DNA of 64,000 nt, taken from assembly GCF_030540775.2 (NCBI RefSeq), contig NZ_CP141266.1:2777001-2841000 (forward strand), written 5' to 3'. The position numbers were made by a program, and so were the translations under genes. The stretch is from Flavivirga abyssicola. Its GTDB lineage: Bacteria > Bacteroidota > Bacteroidia > Flavobacteriales > Flavobacteriaceae. The notes under the pieces are model-generated. The model was not told the origin of the DNA. It saw only the letters and a list, made by a program, of their open reading frames with translations, and searched no databases. Positions 18,189-26,160 of the stretch are shown piece after piece; positions within the stretch are counted from its first letter, which is position 1; every line of letters begins with the position of its first letter.

Positions 18189-19115
18189 ATGAAAGTTACA
18201 GTTGTAGGAGCAGGAGCAGTAGGTGCAAGTTGTGCAGAGTATATCGCTATTAAAGATTTTGCTTCAGAAGTCGTTTTATTAGACATTAAAGAAGGTTATG
18301 CAGAAGGAAAAGCTATGGATTTAATGCAAACCGCATCATTGAATGGTTTTGATACTAAAATAACTGGTATTACAAACGATTACAGTAAAACAGCAAATAG
18401 TGATATTTGTGTAATAACCTCAGGAATTCCTCGTAAACCAGGAATGACACGTGAAGAATTAATAGGAATTAATGCTGGTATTGTAAAAGCAGTATCATCA
18501 AGTTTAATAGAGCATTCTCCAAATACGATTCTTATAGTGGTTAGTAATCCAATGGATACCATGACGTATTTAGCACATAAATCAACTAACTTACCTAAAA
18601 ATAGAATCATTGGTATGGGTGGTGCTTTAGATTCTGCTAGATTTAAGTATAGATTAGCAGAAGCTTTAGGGGCTCCTATTAGTGATGTTGATGGTATGGT
18701 AATTGGAGGGCATAGCGATACAGGTATGGTGCCATTAACAAGTCATGCAACTAGAAACAGTATCAAAGTATCTGAGTTTTTAAGTGATGATAGATTAAAT
18801 CAAGTAAAAGAAGATACTAAAGTTGGTGGAGCTACACTTACTAAATTATTAGGAACTTCTGCTTGGTATGCACCTGGCGCTGCAGTAAGTGCTTTGGTAC
18901 AAGCTATAGCTTGTGATCAGAAAAAAATGTTCCCATGTTCTACGTTTTTAGAAGGAGAATATGGTTTAAATGATATCTGTATTGGAGTGCCTGTTATTTT
19001 AGGGAGAAATGGTATTGAAAGTATTGTTGATATACCACTAAGCGATGCAGAAAAAGCACATATGCAATCTAGTGCAGAAGGTGTTAGAAAAACAAATGGT
19101 TTATTAGAATTATAA
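18189..19115 (+). CDS. mdh: Malate dehydrogenase
   Basis: A 308-residue NAD-dependent dehydrogenase of the citric-acid cycle (malate to oxaloacetate), LDH-like type. The Rossmann start VVGAGAVGASCAEYIA (GxGxxG at residues 7-12), the adenine-binding Asp in VVLLDIKEG, the active-site loop PRKPGMTREELI with its substrate-binding arginines, MGGALDSARF and the catalytic His175 in GGHSDTGMVP are all present. Arg at the loop position (PRKPGM) indicates malate rather than lactate specificity. Monocistronic; a terminator follows. Confidence 0.94.
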   Translation: MKVTVVGAGAVGASCAEYIAIKDFASEVVLLDIKEGYAEGKAMDLMQTASLNGFDTKITGITNDYSKTANSDICVITSGIPRKPGMTREELIGINAGIVKAVSSSLIEHSPNTILIVVSNPMDTMTYLAHKSTNLPKNRIIGMGGALDSARFKYRLAEALGAPISDVDGMVIGGHSDTGMVPLTSHATRNSIKVSEFLSDDRLNQVKEDTKVGGATLTKLLGTSAWYAPGAAVSALVQAIACDQKKMFPCSTFLEGEYGLNDICIGVPVILGRNGIESIVDIPLSDAEKAHMQSSAEGVRKTNGLLEL

Positions 19116-19187
19116 AAGTTTATTCTTTTAGAGACCAAAAATCAAGAAATAATATAACAATCAATACGTTATAATGGATATTTATAT

Positions 19188-19220
19188 AAAGACTGTAGAA
19201 ATACAGTCTTTATTTTTTTA
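19188..19220 (+). terminator. Intrinsic terminator after mdh
   Basis: AAAGACTGTA / TACAGTCTTT (19188-19197, 19202-19211), GAAA loop, T-rich tail. The tail runs into TATATTTG (19219-19226), a possible -7 element for the next gene. Confidence 0.88.
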
Positions 19221-19316
19221 TATTTGGAACCAGAAACATCTAAGACAAGATCTCCGCAATTAGAGAAAAGTTTTTTAGGTGCTACATGTAACAATTAAAA
19301 CAGTAGATAAACACGC

Positions 19317-19928
19317 ATGAAAGCGAAATGGTACTTTAGTACTTTAGTCATTGCCCTCACTTTATTAGGTGTTTGCCAAAAGCAAATTTCTGTACCAAAC
19401 CAGGAAATTGTTATGGAGTTTGTCTATGATGAGGTGACATCAGACGAAGTCCAGGATGCCATTGCAGTTGTAAAGAAGCAATTGCAAACTTTAGGAATAG
19501 ATAATATACAGGTAGGAGAAAAAGAAGATGGGAGATTAAAAATCACGTATTACAGTGATGTTAATGTAGCCAGTATAAAAAAGATGCTTTCTAAAGAGAA
19601 AAAGTTAGCACTTGATTATACATCATACAATCATGAAGAAGAGGATTCTAAACATCCTTCTAGTGAAGATAAAAACAGTTATAATTTAGACGTATATGAA
19701 ATCCAAAAGGGTGTAGATGGCGAATCTGACTTAAATGGAACACATGTTGTTGAATTAAAACACGAATACGATCGATTTTCTAACCCTAATTTCTACATAG
19801 GTAAAATAGATCTTAGTGAAGAAGATAGGATTGTTAAAATAGCCTATAAAGTTCGTAGACATATTGCAATCGTAATAGATGATATGTCTCATAATGTTCC
19901 TGATGTTAGGGCAGGGCCAGTTCTTTAG
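19317..19928 (+). CDS. Exported SecD-head-like protein ending in RAGP: candidate arrest peptide controlling secDF
   Basis: A 203-residue protein encoded directly upstream of secDF. Residues 5-20 (WYFSTLVIALTLLGVC) are an export signal, possibly a lipobox with Cys20. Residues 28-95 (EIVMEFVYDEVTSDEVQDAI, VVKKQLQTLGIDNIQV) resemble the ferredoxin-like periplasmic head of SecD. Residues 98-125 are an acidic, low-complexity linker. The C-terminus is DVRAGPVL: R198-A199-G200-P201, two residues before the stop. RAGP is the core of the SecM stalling motif (ending GIRAGP), and RAPP/RAGP-type peptides upstream of sec genes in other phyla stall ribosomes until the chain is pulled by export. Signal plus C-terminal RAGP plus position before secDF strongly suggest a monitor of secretion. 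The stalling itself is inferred. Confidence 0.75.
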   Translation: MKAKWYFSTLVIALTLLGVCQKQISVPNQEIVMEFVYDEVTSDEVQDAIAVVKKQLQTLGIDNIQVGEKEDGRLKITYYSDVNVASIKKMLSKEKKLALDYTSYNHEEEDSKHPSSEDKNSYNLDVYEIQKGVDGESDLNGTHVVELKHEYDRFSNPNFYIGKIDLSEEDRIVKIAYKVRRHIAIVIDDMSHNVPDVRAGPVL

Positions 19929-20038
19929 GGAATTCTTAATTTCAAACAATGCTTTTTTACTTTTTCAGATATGGGCACATGTCTTTAGAAAAGAACCACA
20001 TAATTTTAAAAGCATTTCCCAAAAAACAAAAACATATT

Positions 20039-20089
20039 ATAAGACTTTGGCTTTTTTTACACATTGGAAAAAGCAACAAAAGGTCTTAT
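20039..20089 (+). promoter_or_regulatory. Imperfect stem-loop in the secDF leader
   Basis: Outer arms ATAAGAC / GTCTTAT (20039-20045, 20083-20089) and inner arms GCTTTTT / AAAAAGC (20050-20056, 20068-20074) can fold together between the RAGP gene and secDF. The inner AAAAAGC can instead pair with GCTTTTT at 19951-19957, and AATGCTTTT (19948-19956) with AAAAGCATT (20008-20016), so alternative folds exist. There is no T tail, so it is not a normal terminator. Confidence 0.5.
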
Positions 20090-20176
20090 GAGAATCACAA
20101 AAAATAATTGTCGAATTATAGAACAAACTATGTTGTTGTTTGTTTTAGAAAATTTGACCGAAAAAATAATAGAAGA

Positions 20177-23164
20177 ATGCAAAATAAAGGATTAGTAAAA
20201 CTATTTGCTATTTTATTCGGATTGGTAAGTATTTATCAATTATCGTTTACATTTAAAGCAAGTCAAATAGAAAATAATGCAGAGGAGATCGCAATTAATA
20301 AAATTCCCGAAACGGAAGATGATTATCGTGCTAAGAGAAGTTTAGAAGAAGTTAATTATTTAGAGTCTATTGCGACTGATACCGTTTTTAACTTAGGTAT
20401 TGGTAAGTTCACTTACAATGAAGTAAAAGAAAAAGCAATGCCTTTAGGTCTAGATCTTAAAGGAGGGGTTAGTGTGACATTACAAATCTCTGTAAGAGAT
20501 ATTTTAGAAGGCTTAGCAAATAATAGTAAAGACCCAGCATTTAATAAAGCGTTAGATGATGCAGAAGAGCTTCAAAAAGATGCACAAGAATCTTATTTGG
20601 AATCTTTTTACAGAGCTTTTGATCGTATTAAAGGAGATACAAAATTAGCATCACCAGATATTTTTTATACAAAAGATTTAGATGGCGAAATTAATAGTAA
20701 TATGTCTGATGATGAAGCTAAACAAGTTATAGAAAGAAAAGTAGATGAATCTATCGTTTCAGCTTTTGAAGTATTACGTAAACGTATTGATGAGTTTGGG
20801 GTAACACAACCAACTATTCAACGTCTTGGTAATTCAGGTCGTATTTTAGTTGAGTTACCTGGTGTTAAAGATAAAGAGCGTGCTATTAAGTTACTACAAA
20901 ACACGGCACAATTAGAGTTTTGGGATGCTTATAAAGGAGAGCAATTCTTTGGTTTTTTAGCACAAGCTAACGAACTTTTAAAAGAATCTGTTGAGGCTGA
21001 AGTAGCAAAAGAAGAAGAACCTCAAGATGGGGAGACAGCTGAAGATGACACTATTGATGATCTTTTAGGAGATGCAACAACGGATTCTACAGAGGTAGCA
21101 TCTGAAAACAATCCTATTTTAGATTTATTCAGAGGTCAAGGTTATCAAGGAGGTCCAGTAATTGGAAGATTCGAACTTAAAGATAAAGCAATACTTCTTG
21201 ATTATTTAAACAGACCAGAAGTAAGAGCGTTATTGCCAGCAGAACAGCGTTATGCTAAATTCGTTTTTGGAAAACCAGAAAAGGATAGTGAAATAGTTGA
21301 TTTATATGCTTTAGTAGGTAATAGAGATAATACACCGCCATTAAGTGGAGCTGTTATTGTAGATGCTCGTAATCAATTTGACGCTTCAAACAGATCTGAA
21401 GTTTCTATGCAAATGAATGCAAAAGGAGCTAAGATATGGGAAGATATGACTGGTAAAGCATATGCACAACAAAGTCAAATAGCCATTGTTTTAGATGATA
21501 TTGTATATTCTGCACCAGGTGTTACAACTGGACCTATTGCAGGAGGGAATTCCTCAATTTCTGGAAATTTCACATTAAATGAAGCTGTCGATTTAGCAAA
21601 CGTTTTACGTGCAGGTAAATTACCAGCATCTGCTGATATTATTCAAAGTGAAGTTGTTGGCCCATCGCTTGGTCAAGAGGCAATTGATAGTGGTACAATG
21701 TCATTCTTAATAGCATTGGCATTAGTATTGGTATGGATGGTATTTTATTATGGTAAAGCTGGTGGATTTGCAGATGCAGCGATGTTGTTAAATATCTTGT
21801 TAATCTTTGGTATTTTATCAGGACTAGGAGCTGTGTTAACATTACCAGGTATTGCAGGTATTGTATTAACAATTGGTATGTCTGTGGATGCAAACGTGCT
21901 TATCTTCGAGCGTATCCGAGAAGAGCTTACGAAAGGAAAAGGTCAAAAAGAAGCTATTAAAGATGGTTTTAGTAATGCATTGTCTTCTATTTTAGATGCG
22001 AACATTACTACTGGTTTAACAGCGTTAATATTATTCATATTTGGTTCAGGGCCAATTAAAGGATTTGCTACTACTTTATTAATAGGTATAGGTACTTCTT
22101 TATTTACGGCTATATTTATTACTAGATTGTTAATAGACTGGTACGCAAATAAGAATGGTAAATTAGATTTTTCTACAGCAGTAACAAAAAATCTTTTCAG
22201 AAATATAAGTATTGAATTCTTACAGAAACGTAAAATAGCTTATATCATTTCCGGAGCTTTTATTTTATTGAGTTTAGGGTCCTTGTTTACAAATAGTTTA
22301 GATCAAGGTGTTGATTTTGTTGGGGGTAGAACATACCAAGTGCGTTTTGCACAAGATGTTAGCGCTTCAGAAATTACAAATGCCTTATCGCAACCAGATG
22401 TTTTTGGTAGTGCTGATGCTAAAACTTTTGGTGATGCCAATCAGTTAAAAATTACAACGAAATATAAAGTAAATGAAACTGGTGCTGAGGTTGATGAAGC
22501 TATTAGAAAATCATTATTTGAAGCCTTACAATCTCATTTAGAAGGCTTGTCTTATGAAGATTTTATTAGTGATTCTGATTCTAAGACCGTTGGTTTAATG
22601 AAGTACTATAAAGTAAGCCCAACCATTGCAGATGATATTAAACAAGCGTCATTCTGGGCAATCTTAGGGTCTTTAATAGTAGTGTTCCTTTATATATTAA
22701 TTCGTTTTAAAAGATGGCAATTCTCTTTAGGAGCAGTTGCAGCAGTATTCCATGATGTATTAATTGTATTAGGAATATTTTCTTTAACATATAAGTTTAT
22801 GCCATTCAATATGGAAATAGACCAAGCGTTTATTGCAGCTATATTAACAGTTATTGGTTACTCATTAAATGATACCGTGGTTGTGTTTGATAGAATTCGT
22901 GAATTCTTTAATGATCATGCTAATTGGGAGTTTAACCGTGTTGTAAATGTATCGCTTAGTAGCACATTAAGTAGAACATTAAATACGTCGTTAACAACGT
23001 TAGTGGTATTATTGGCCATCTTTATTTTTGGTGGAGATTCAATTAGAGGTTTTATGTTTGCCTTAATAGTTGGTGTAATAGTAGGAACGTATTCGTCTTT
23101 ATTTATTGCAACACCAATCATGTTTGATTCAGTTCAAAAACTAGAAGATAAGAAGAAGAAATAA
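20177..23164 (+). CDS. secDF: Protein translocase SecDF (fused SecD-SecF)
   Basis: A 995-residue fused translocase motor subunit that uses the proton gradient to pull proteins through SecYEG. SecD part: first membrane segment LVKLFAILFGLVSIYQL, the D1 motif MPLGLDLKGGVSVTLQI, RKRIDEFGVTQPTIQRLG, a long acidic insert near residues 285-325, then six membrane segments with IVLTIGMSVDANVLIFERIREEL. SecF part begins near residue 690 with GVDFVGGRTYQV and has TVIGYSLNDTVVVFDRIRE. The ATG at 20177 (MQNKGLVKLF) is preferred; the frame stays open to a TTG at 20108 without an initiation signal. Likely controlled by the upstream RAGP protein. Confidence 0.94.
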   Translation: MQNKGLVKLFAILFGLVSIYQLSFTFKASQIENNAEEIAINKIPETEDDYRAKRSLEEVNYLESIATDTVFNLGIGKFTYNEVKEKAMPLGLDLKGGVSVTLQISVRDILEGLANNSKDPAFNKALDDAEELQKDAQESYLESFYRAFDRIKGDTKLASPDIFYTKDLDGEINSNMSDDEAKQVIERKVDESIVSAFEVLRKRIDEFGVTQPTIQRLGNSGRILVELPGVKDKERAIKLLQNTAQLEFWDAYKGEQFFGFLAQANELLKESVEAEVAKEEEPQDGETAEDDTIDDLLGDATTDSTEVASENNPILDLFRGQGYQGGPVIGRFELKDKAILLDYLNRPEVRALLPAEQRYAKFVFGKPEKDSEIVDLYALVGNRDNTPPLSGAVIVDARNQFDASNRSEVSMQMNAKGAKIWEDMTGKAYAQQSQIAIVLDDIVYSAPGVTTGPIAGGNSSISGNFTLNEAVDLANVLRAGKLPASADIIQSEVVGPSLGQEAIDSGTMSFLIALALVLVWMVFYYGKAGGFADAAMLLNILLIFGILSGLGAVLTLPGIAGIVLTIGMSVDANVLIFERIREELTKGKGQKEAIKDGFSNALSSILDANITTGLTALILFIFGSGPIKGFATTLLIGIGTSLFTAIFITRLLIDWYANKNGKLDFSTAVTKNLFRNISIEFLQKRKIAYIISGAFILLSLGSLFTNSLDQGVDFVGGRTYQVRFAQDVSASEITNALSQPDVFGSADAKTFGDANQLKITTKYKVNETGAEVDEAIRKSLFEALQSHLEGLSYEDFISDSDSKTVGLMKYYKVSPTIADDIKQASFWAILGSLIVVFLYILIRFKRWQFSLGAVAAVFHDVLIVLGIFSLTYKFMPFNMEIDQAFIAAILTVIGYSLNDTVVVFDRIREFFNDHANWEFNRVVNVSLSSTLSRTLNTSLTTLVVLLAIFIFGGDSIRGFMFALIVGVIVGTYSSLFIATPIMFDSVQKLEDKKKK

Positions 23165-23193
23165 ACTAACTCAAACTATTTTTCTTCGTAATG

Positions 23194-23230
23194 AAAGCCT
23201 GTCAACATTTTGTTGATGGGCTTTTTGTTT
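23194..23230 (+). terminator. Intrinsic terminator after secDF
   Basis: AAAGCC..TCAACA pairs with TGTTGA..GGCTTT with two mismatched positions, followed by TTTTTG. It lies 30 bases after the secDF stop. Confidence 0.7.
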
Positions 23231-23381
23231 TAATGGGTTTAGGTTTGGTATTGACGAAATTCCAAAGTTGAGCAATCAAAATTACCTTATTTTAATCTGA
23301 TTTCAATTTAAAACAATCTTATCTTAACTTGAGTAAACTTTATTAAACACATCTTATATAATCCAATGAAATACAGCTGTT

Positions 23382-23462
23382 TGTCATGTCGACGGAGCGA
23401 AGCATGAGTGACGAGACATCTCATCATGATGAGATTCCTCCTCGTTCCTCGTCGGAATGACA
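23382..23462. repeat. Dispersed GTCATT palindrome (intergenic)
   Basis: TGTCATGTCGACG at the left and CGTCGGAATGACA at the right are imperfect inverse copies; the centre ATCTCATCATGATGAGAT is a perfect palindrome. The whole can fold as one long hairpin. It lies in the 23165-23701 gap; between it and 23701 I see only AT-rich sequence with a fragment reading TTCGACTGAACTCCTAAC, a likely decayed repeat. Confidence 0.85.
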
Positions 23463-23701
23463 TGATTTCTTCTTTAAAACCTTTTAAGTGTCTGATTATC
23501 AATTTATAATATGTCGAACTGACGTTATCTTAAGGAGAAGCTCATTAAAATTAAAACTTCGACTGAACTCCTAACATTGCAACATAACATGTTTATTGTC
23601 TAATAAATATACTTGCTATTAAATAAAACTCAAGTTATTTTACTTGTTGTTCCTAAGAAGGATATTTCTTTTTGAACGAATAGGGGGTATGATGTGCTAA
23701 T

Positions 23702-23968
23702 TTATTCTCTATATAAAAAATAGTTGTTCACTAATTCTATATACATGCGTTTTGCTTCATCCTCACTAATGTTTTTAGCTTGAAAGAGTGCATTAGTTTT
23801 GAAAGCATTAATGATAGGTTTCTTGCTTTTTGGTCTACCGTAGTCGTTAGTAGCTTTTTTATAGTAGGCATAAAGCTTTAAAAGCGTATCTGCAGGAAAA
23901 GGTTCTGTATGCGCATTTACTCTATTAACGGCATTTTGAAATTCTATGTCTAAATCTTTATCGGTCAT
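23702..23968 (-). CDS. Acyl-CoA-binding protein
   Basis: An 88-residue single-domain protein of the ACBP family, four helices binding long-chain acyl-CoA in the cytosol. Conserved parts are FQNAVNRVNAHTEPFPADTL, LKLYAYYKKATNDYG (the YKQAT motif as YKKAT) and AFKTNALFQAKNISEDEAKR, then the YIELVNNYF last helix. Its ATG shares one base with the psd stop, so it forms the end of a cdsA-psd-ACBP lipid operon, which suits a role in acyl-chain handling. Confidence 0.88.
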   Translation of the reverse strand: MTDKDLDIEFQNAVNRVNAHTEPFPADTLLKLYAYYKKATNDYGRPKSKKPIINAFKTNALFQAKNISEDEAKRMYIELVNNYFLYRE

Positions 23969-24618
23969 TAAACTTCAGCGATAACACTTTCACCACCTCG
24001 AACTTTTTGATTAAGTTGCACTTTAATATTAGTATCTAAAGGTAAATATAAATCCACTCTGGAACCAAATTTTATAAAGCCTGAGTCTTCCCCTTGTAAC
24101 GCTTTATCATTTAGCTTAGCATAGTTTACAATACGCTTAGCTAAAGCGCCCGCGATTTGTCTGTATAGGACTTTACCGTAAGTCTCATTTTCAACAACAA
24201 CTGTAGTACGTTCGTTTTCTTCACTTGCTTTAGGATGCCATGCCACTAAATATTTACCTGGATGATATTTACTAAAAATAACATTACCACTAATAGGATA
24301 ACGGGTTACATGGACGTTTATTGGAGACATAAACACACTTACTTGCAAACGTTTTTCTTTGAAATACTCCTTTTCAAACACTTCTTCAATAACAACAACT
24401 TTTCCATCAACAGGAGAAACTACTTGTTTACTATTTAAAGAAGTATGGCGTTTAGGGTTTCTAAAAAACTGAAGGATGAGTATTAAAAACGCTAGAAGAG
24501 CAACTAAAATAAGTATTCTTAGCCATTCAATTTCAATAAAATTGTCAACCAATAAAAAGGATGCAATAATAAAGATAAAAGTTATAAGTATAATTTTATG
24601 GCCTTCCTTATGAAACAT
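23968..24618 (-). CDS. psd: Phosphatidylserine decarboxylase proenzyme
   Basis: A 216-residue short-type (PSD-A-like) decarboxylase that makes phosphatidylethanolamine. Two hydrophobic segments near residues 10-50 anchor it in the inner membrane. The family blocks SPVDGKVVVIEEV, SVFMSPINVHVTRYPISG and YHPGKYLVAWHPKASEENER are present. The self-cleavage site that creates the pyruvoyl group is the Gly-Ser in GFIKFGSRVDLYLP. It overlaps cdsA by 11 bases, so both membrane-lipid enzymes are translationally coupled. Confidence 0.92.
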   Translation of the reverse strand: MFHKEGHKIILITFIFIIASFLLVDNFIEIEWLRILILVALLAFLILILQFFRNPKRHTSLNSKQVVSPVDGKVVVIEEVFEKEYFKEKRLQVSVFMSPINVHVTRYPISGNVIFSKYHPGKYLVAWHPKASEENERTTVVVENETYGKVLYRQIAGALAKRIVNYAKLNDKALQGEDSGFIKFGSRVDLYLPLDTNIKVQLNQKVRGGESVIAEV

Positions 24619-25429
24619 ATTGTAAAATTCTTAAAAATAAATATATAAATGGAGCTGCAAAAATGATACTGTCTAGTCGATCCAATAATCCACCATGCCC
24701 AGGCATAATTACACCGCTATCTTTAACGTTAGCTTGTCTTTTAAATTTAGACTCTATTAAGTCTCCTAAAGTTCCAAATACACTAATAATAATACTTAAA
24801 ATTAGCCAATTTGTAAATCCCAATATTTCTGTAAAGGTAGCAATAAAATAGCTTGCCACGCACGAAAAAAATAAACCACCAAGAAAACCCTCTACTGTTT
24901 TTTTGGGAGAAATCTTTTCAAAAAGTTTTTGCCTTCCAAAGTTTTTACCAACTAAAAAAGCGAATGTATCATTCACCCAAACTAAAATAAAGGATCCTAA
25001 TAATATATTTGGATTATAGTTTTCATGGTAATTTGCAATTAATATTAAGAATACAAATGCACTTGATAAATAGAACGTTGTAAGAATAAATCGCTTTGAA
25101 GCAAAAAGAGGAATTGTTTTTTCTGAAAACAGATCTTTTATTAAAAATAACTCAACGAAAATGGTAACCACCATAAGTATTTGAGTAGCTTCATCTAATC
25201 CAGTATCGGTATTTAATACGGATTGCCAATAACCGAAAATGGCATAAAGTATAATGAAAATAATGTAAGGAATGTAGCTTTTAAGTTGAATAAGTCTTTT
25301 AAACTCTCCCATGCAGACTAAACCGAAAATAAAAAATACGGCGATTAACGACTGTTCATAATTCAAGGATAGAATTAATAACAAGACATAGAGTAGCCCA
25401 GAAAATGACCGAATAAGAATTTCTTTCAT
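24608..25429 (-). CDS. cdsA: Phosphatidate cytidylyltransferase
   Basis: A 273-residue integral membrane enzyme that makes CDP-diacylglycerol from phosphatidate and CTP. Seven to eight hydrophobic segments precede the conserved cytosolic loop KISPKKTVEGFLGGLFFS and the C-terminal signature (GDLIESKFKRQANVKDSG, then MPGHGGLLDRLDS), which holds the metal-binding aspartates. First gene of the cdsA-psd-ACBP group; one base separates it from the LUD gene upstream, so the LUD gene may be in the same transcript. Confidence 0.93.
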   Translation of the reverse strand: MKEILIRSFSGLLYVLLLILSLNYEQSLIAVFFIFGLVCMGEFKRLIQLKSYIPYIIFIILYAIFGYWQSVLNTDTGLDEATQILMVVTIFVELFLIKDLFSEKTIPLFASKRFILTTFYLSSAFVFLILIANYHENYNPNILLGSFILVWVNDTFAFLVGKNFGRQKLFEKISPKKTVEGFLGGLFFSCVASYFIATFTEILGFTNWLILSIIISVFGTLGDLIESKFKRQANVKDSGVIMPGHGGLLDRLDSIIFAAPFIYLFLRILQYVS

Positions 25430-25430
25430 T

Positions 25431-26039
25431 CTATAAATCTTCTAAAAGTAGTAGGTATAGATTTTTTGCACTGCTACCATAACTTAGAAAATCTTTTTCA
25501 TCACCAGATTTAAAATGTTTTATGGTTGTAATATTAGTTGGTATTTTTTGCCTGTTTTTAGATTTTATCCCGCGTAAACCTTCTCCAATATTTTCAACAA
25601 TTTGACTTGTAGTGGCAAACACAATAAAGTTTACAGATAACTCAGGAAGTTTCTTTTCGAAAATTTGTTTTGAAGTGATGAGTAATGATCCATCATTAGC
25701 AATAAGATTTTCGCATGTTGTTAAAAAAAAAGTGGATTCACTTATCTTGTTTGTTTCTTTGAGATTAGAGTTTTTGAATTTACTTTTTAAATTCTCATCA
25801 AACAATAGAACCTTTTTTTCTTTCCAGTTATTTTCTTCAAGAATATGGTCCAAGTTAAAAAACACTTCGTTTAAATTTTCACAATACAAGAACTTACCGC
25901 CATTAGCTTTAAAGTTTATAGTAAACCTTTCGTCTATTGGTAGTTTTATTTCCGGCATGTATTTACCTCTATCGTCAGATTTTAATTCTTCACCTGACCG
26001 TTCAGATTTTGAACGAAAAATTTTTCTAAAAAGACTCAT
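25431..26039 (-). CDS. LUD domain protein (LutC/YkgG-like)
   Basis: A 202-residue protein of the LUD fold. The C-terminal signature VENIGEGLRGIKSKNRQKIP resembles the nucleotide- or ligand-binding end of LutC-type proteins, and TCENLIANDGSLLITSKQIF is the conserved middle block. Family members take part in lactate oxidation in other bacteria, but no lutA or lutB is next to this gene; many Bacteroidota carry a lone copy between ftsH and cdsA, as here. Function therefore uncertain. A strong terminator separates it from ftsH. Confidence 0.82.
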   Translation of the reverse strand: MSLFRKIFRSKSERSGEELKSDDRGKYMPEIKLPIDERFTINFKANGGKFLYCENLNEVFFNLDHILEENNWKEKKVLLFDENLKSKFKNSNLKETNKISESTFFLTTCENLIANDGSLLITSKQIFEKKLPELSVNFIVFATTSQIVENIGEGLRGIKSKNRQKIPTNITTIKHFKSGDEKDFLSYGSSAKNLYLLLLEDL

Positions 26040-26086
26040 TTAAGTGATTGCTATTAACAGAATTCTTTTTGAGGTTTATCAAATAT

Positions 26087-26127
26087 AAAAAATCTTAAAT
26101 TAACCATACGATTAATTTAAGATTTTT
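26087..26127 (-). terminator. Intrinsic terminator after ftsH
   Basis: Sixteen perfect pairs: AAAAATCTTAAATTAA (26088-26103) with TTAATTTAAGATTTTT (26112-26127), eight-base loop. A/T-rich ends allow action in both senses. Confidence 0.88.
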
Positions 26128-26160
26128 ACTAAAAGCTTAACAAAATTATATGCTAATAAG

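Noticed and set aside
19879-20091. 70-codon frame between the RAGP gene and secDF
   Set aside because: First third is a shadow of the RAGP gene in another frame and the rest runs through the structured leader; no start signal.
20108-20176. 23-codon TTG-started extension of SecDF
   Set aside because: Residues are unlike SecD N-termini, while MQNKGLVKLF at 20177 leads directly into the first membrane segment.
20130-20195. 21-codon frame overlapping the secDF start out of frame
   Set aside because: Could be a coupling uORF, but it is short and AT-rich enough to arise by chance; no supporting feature.
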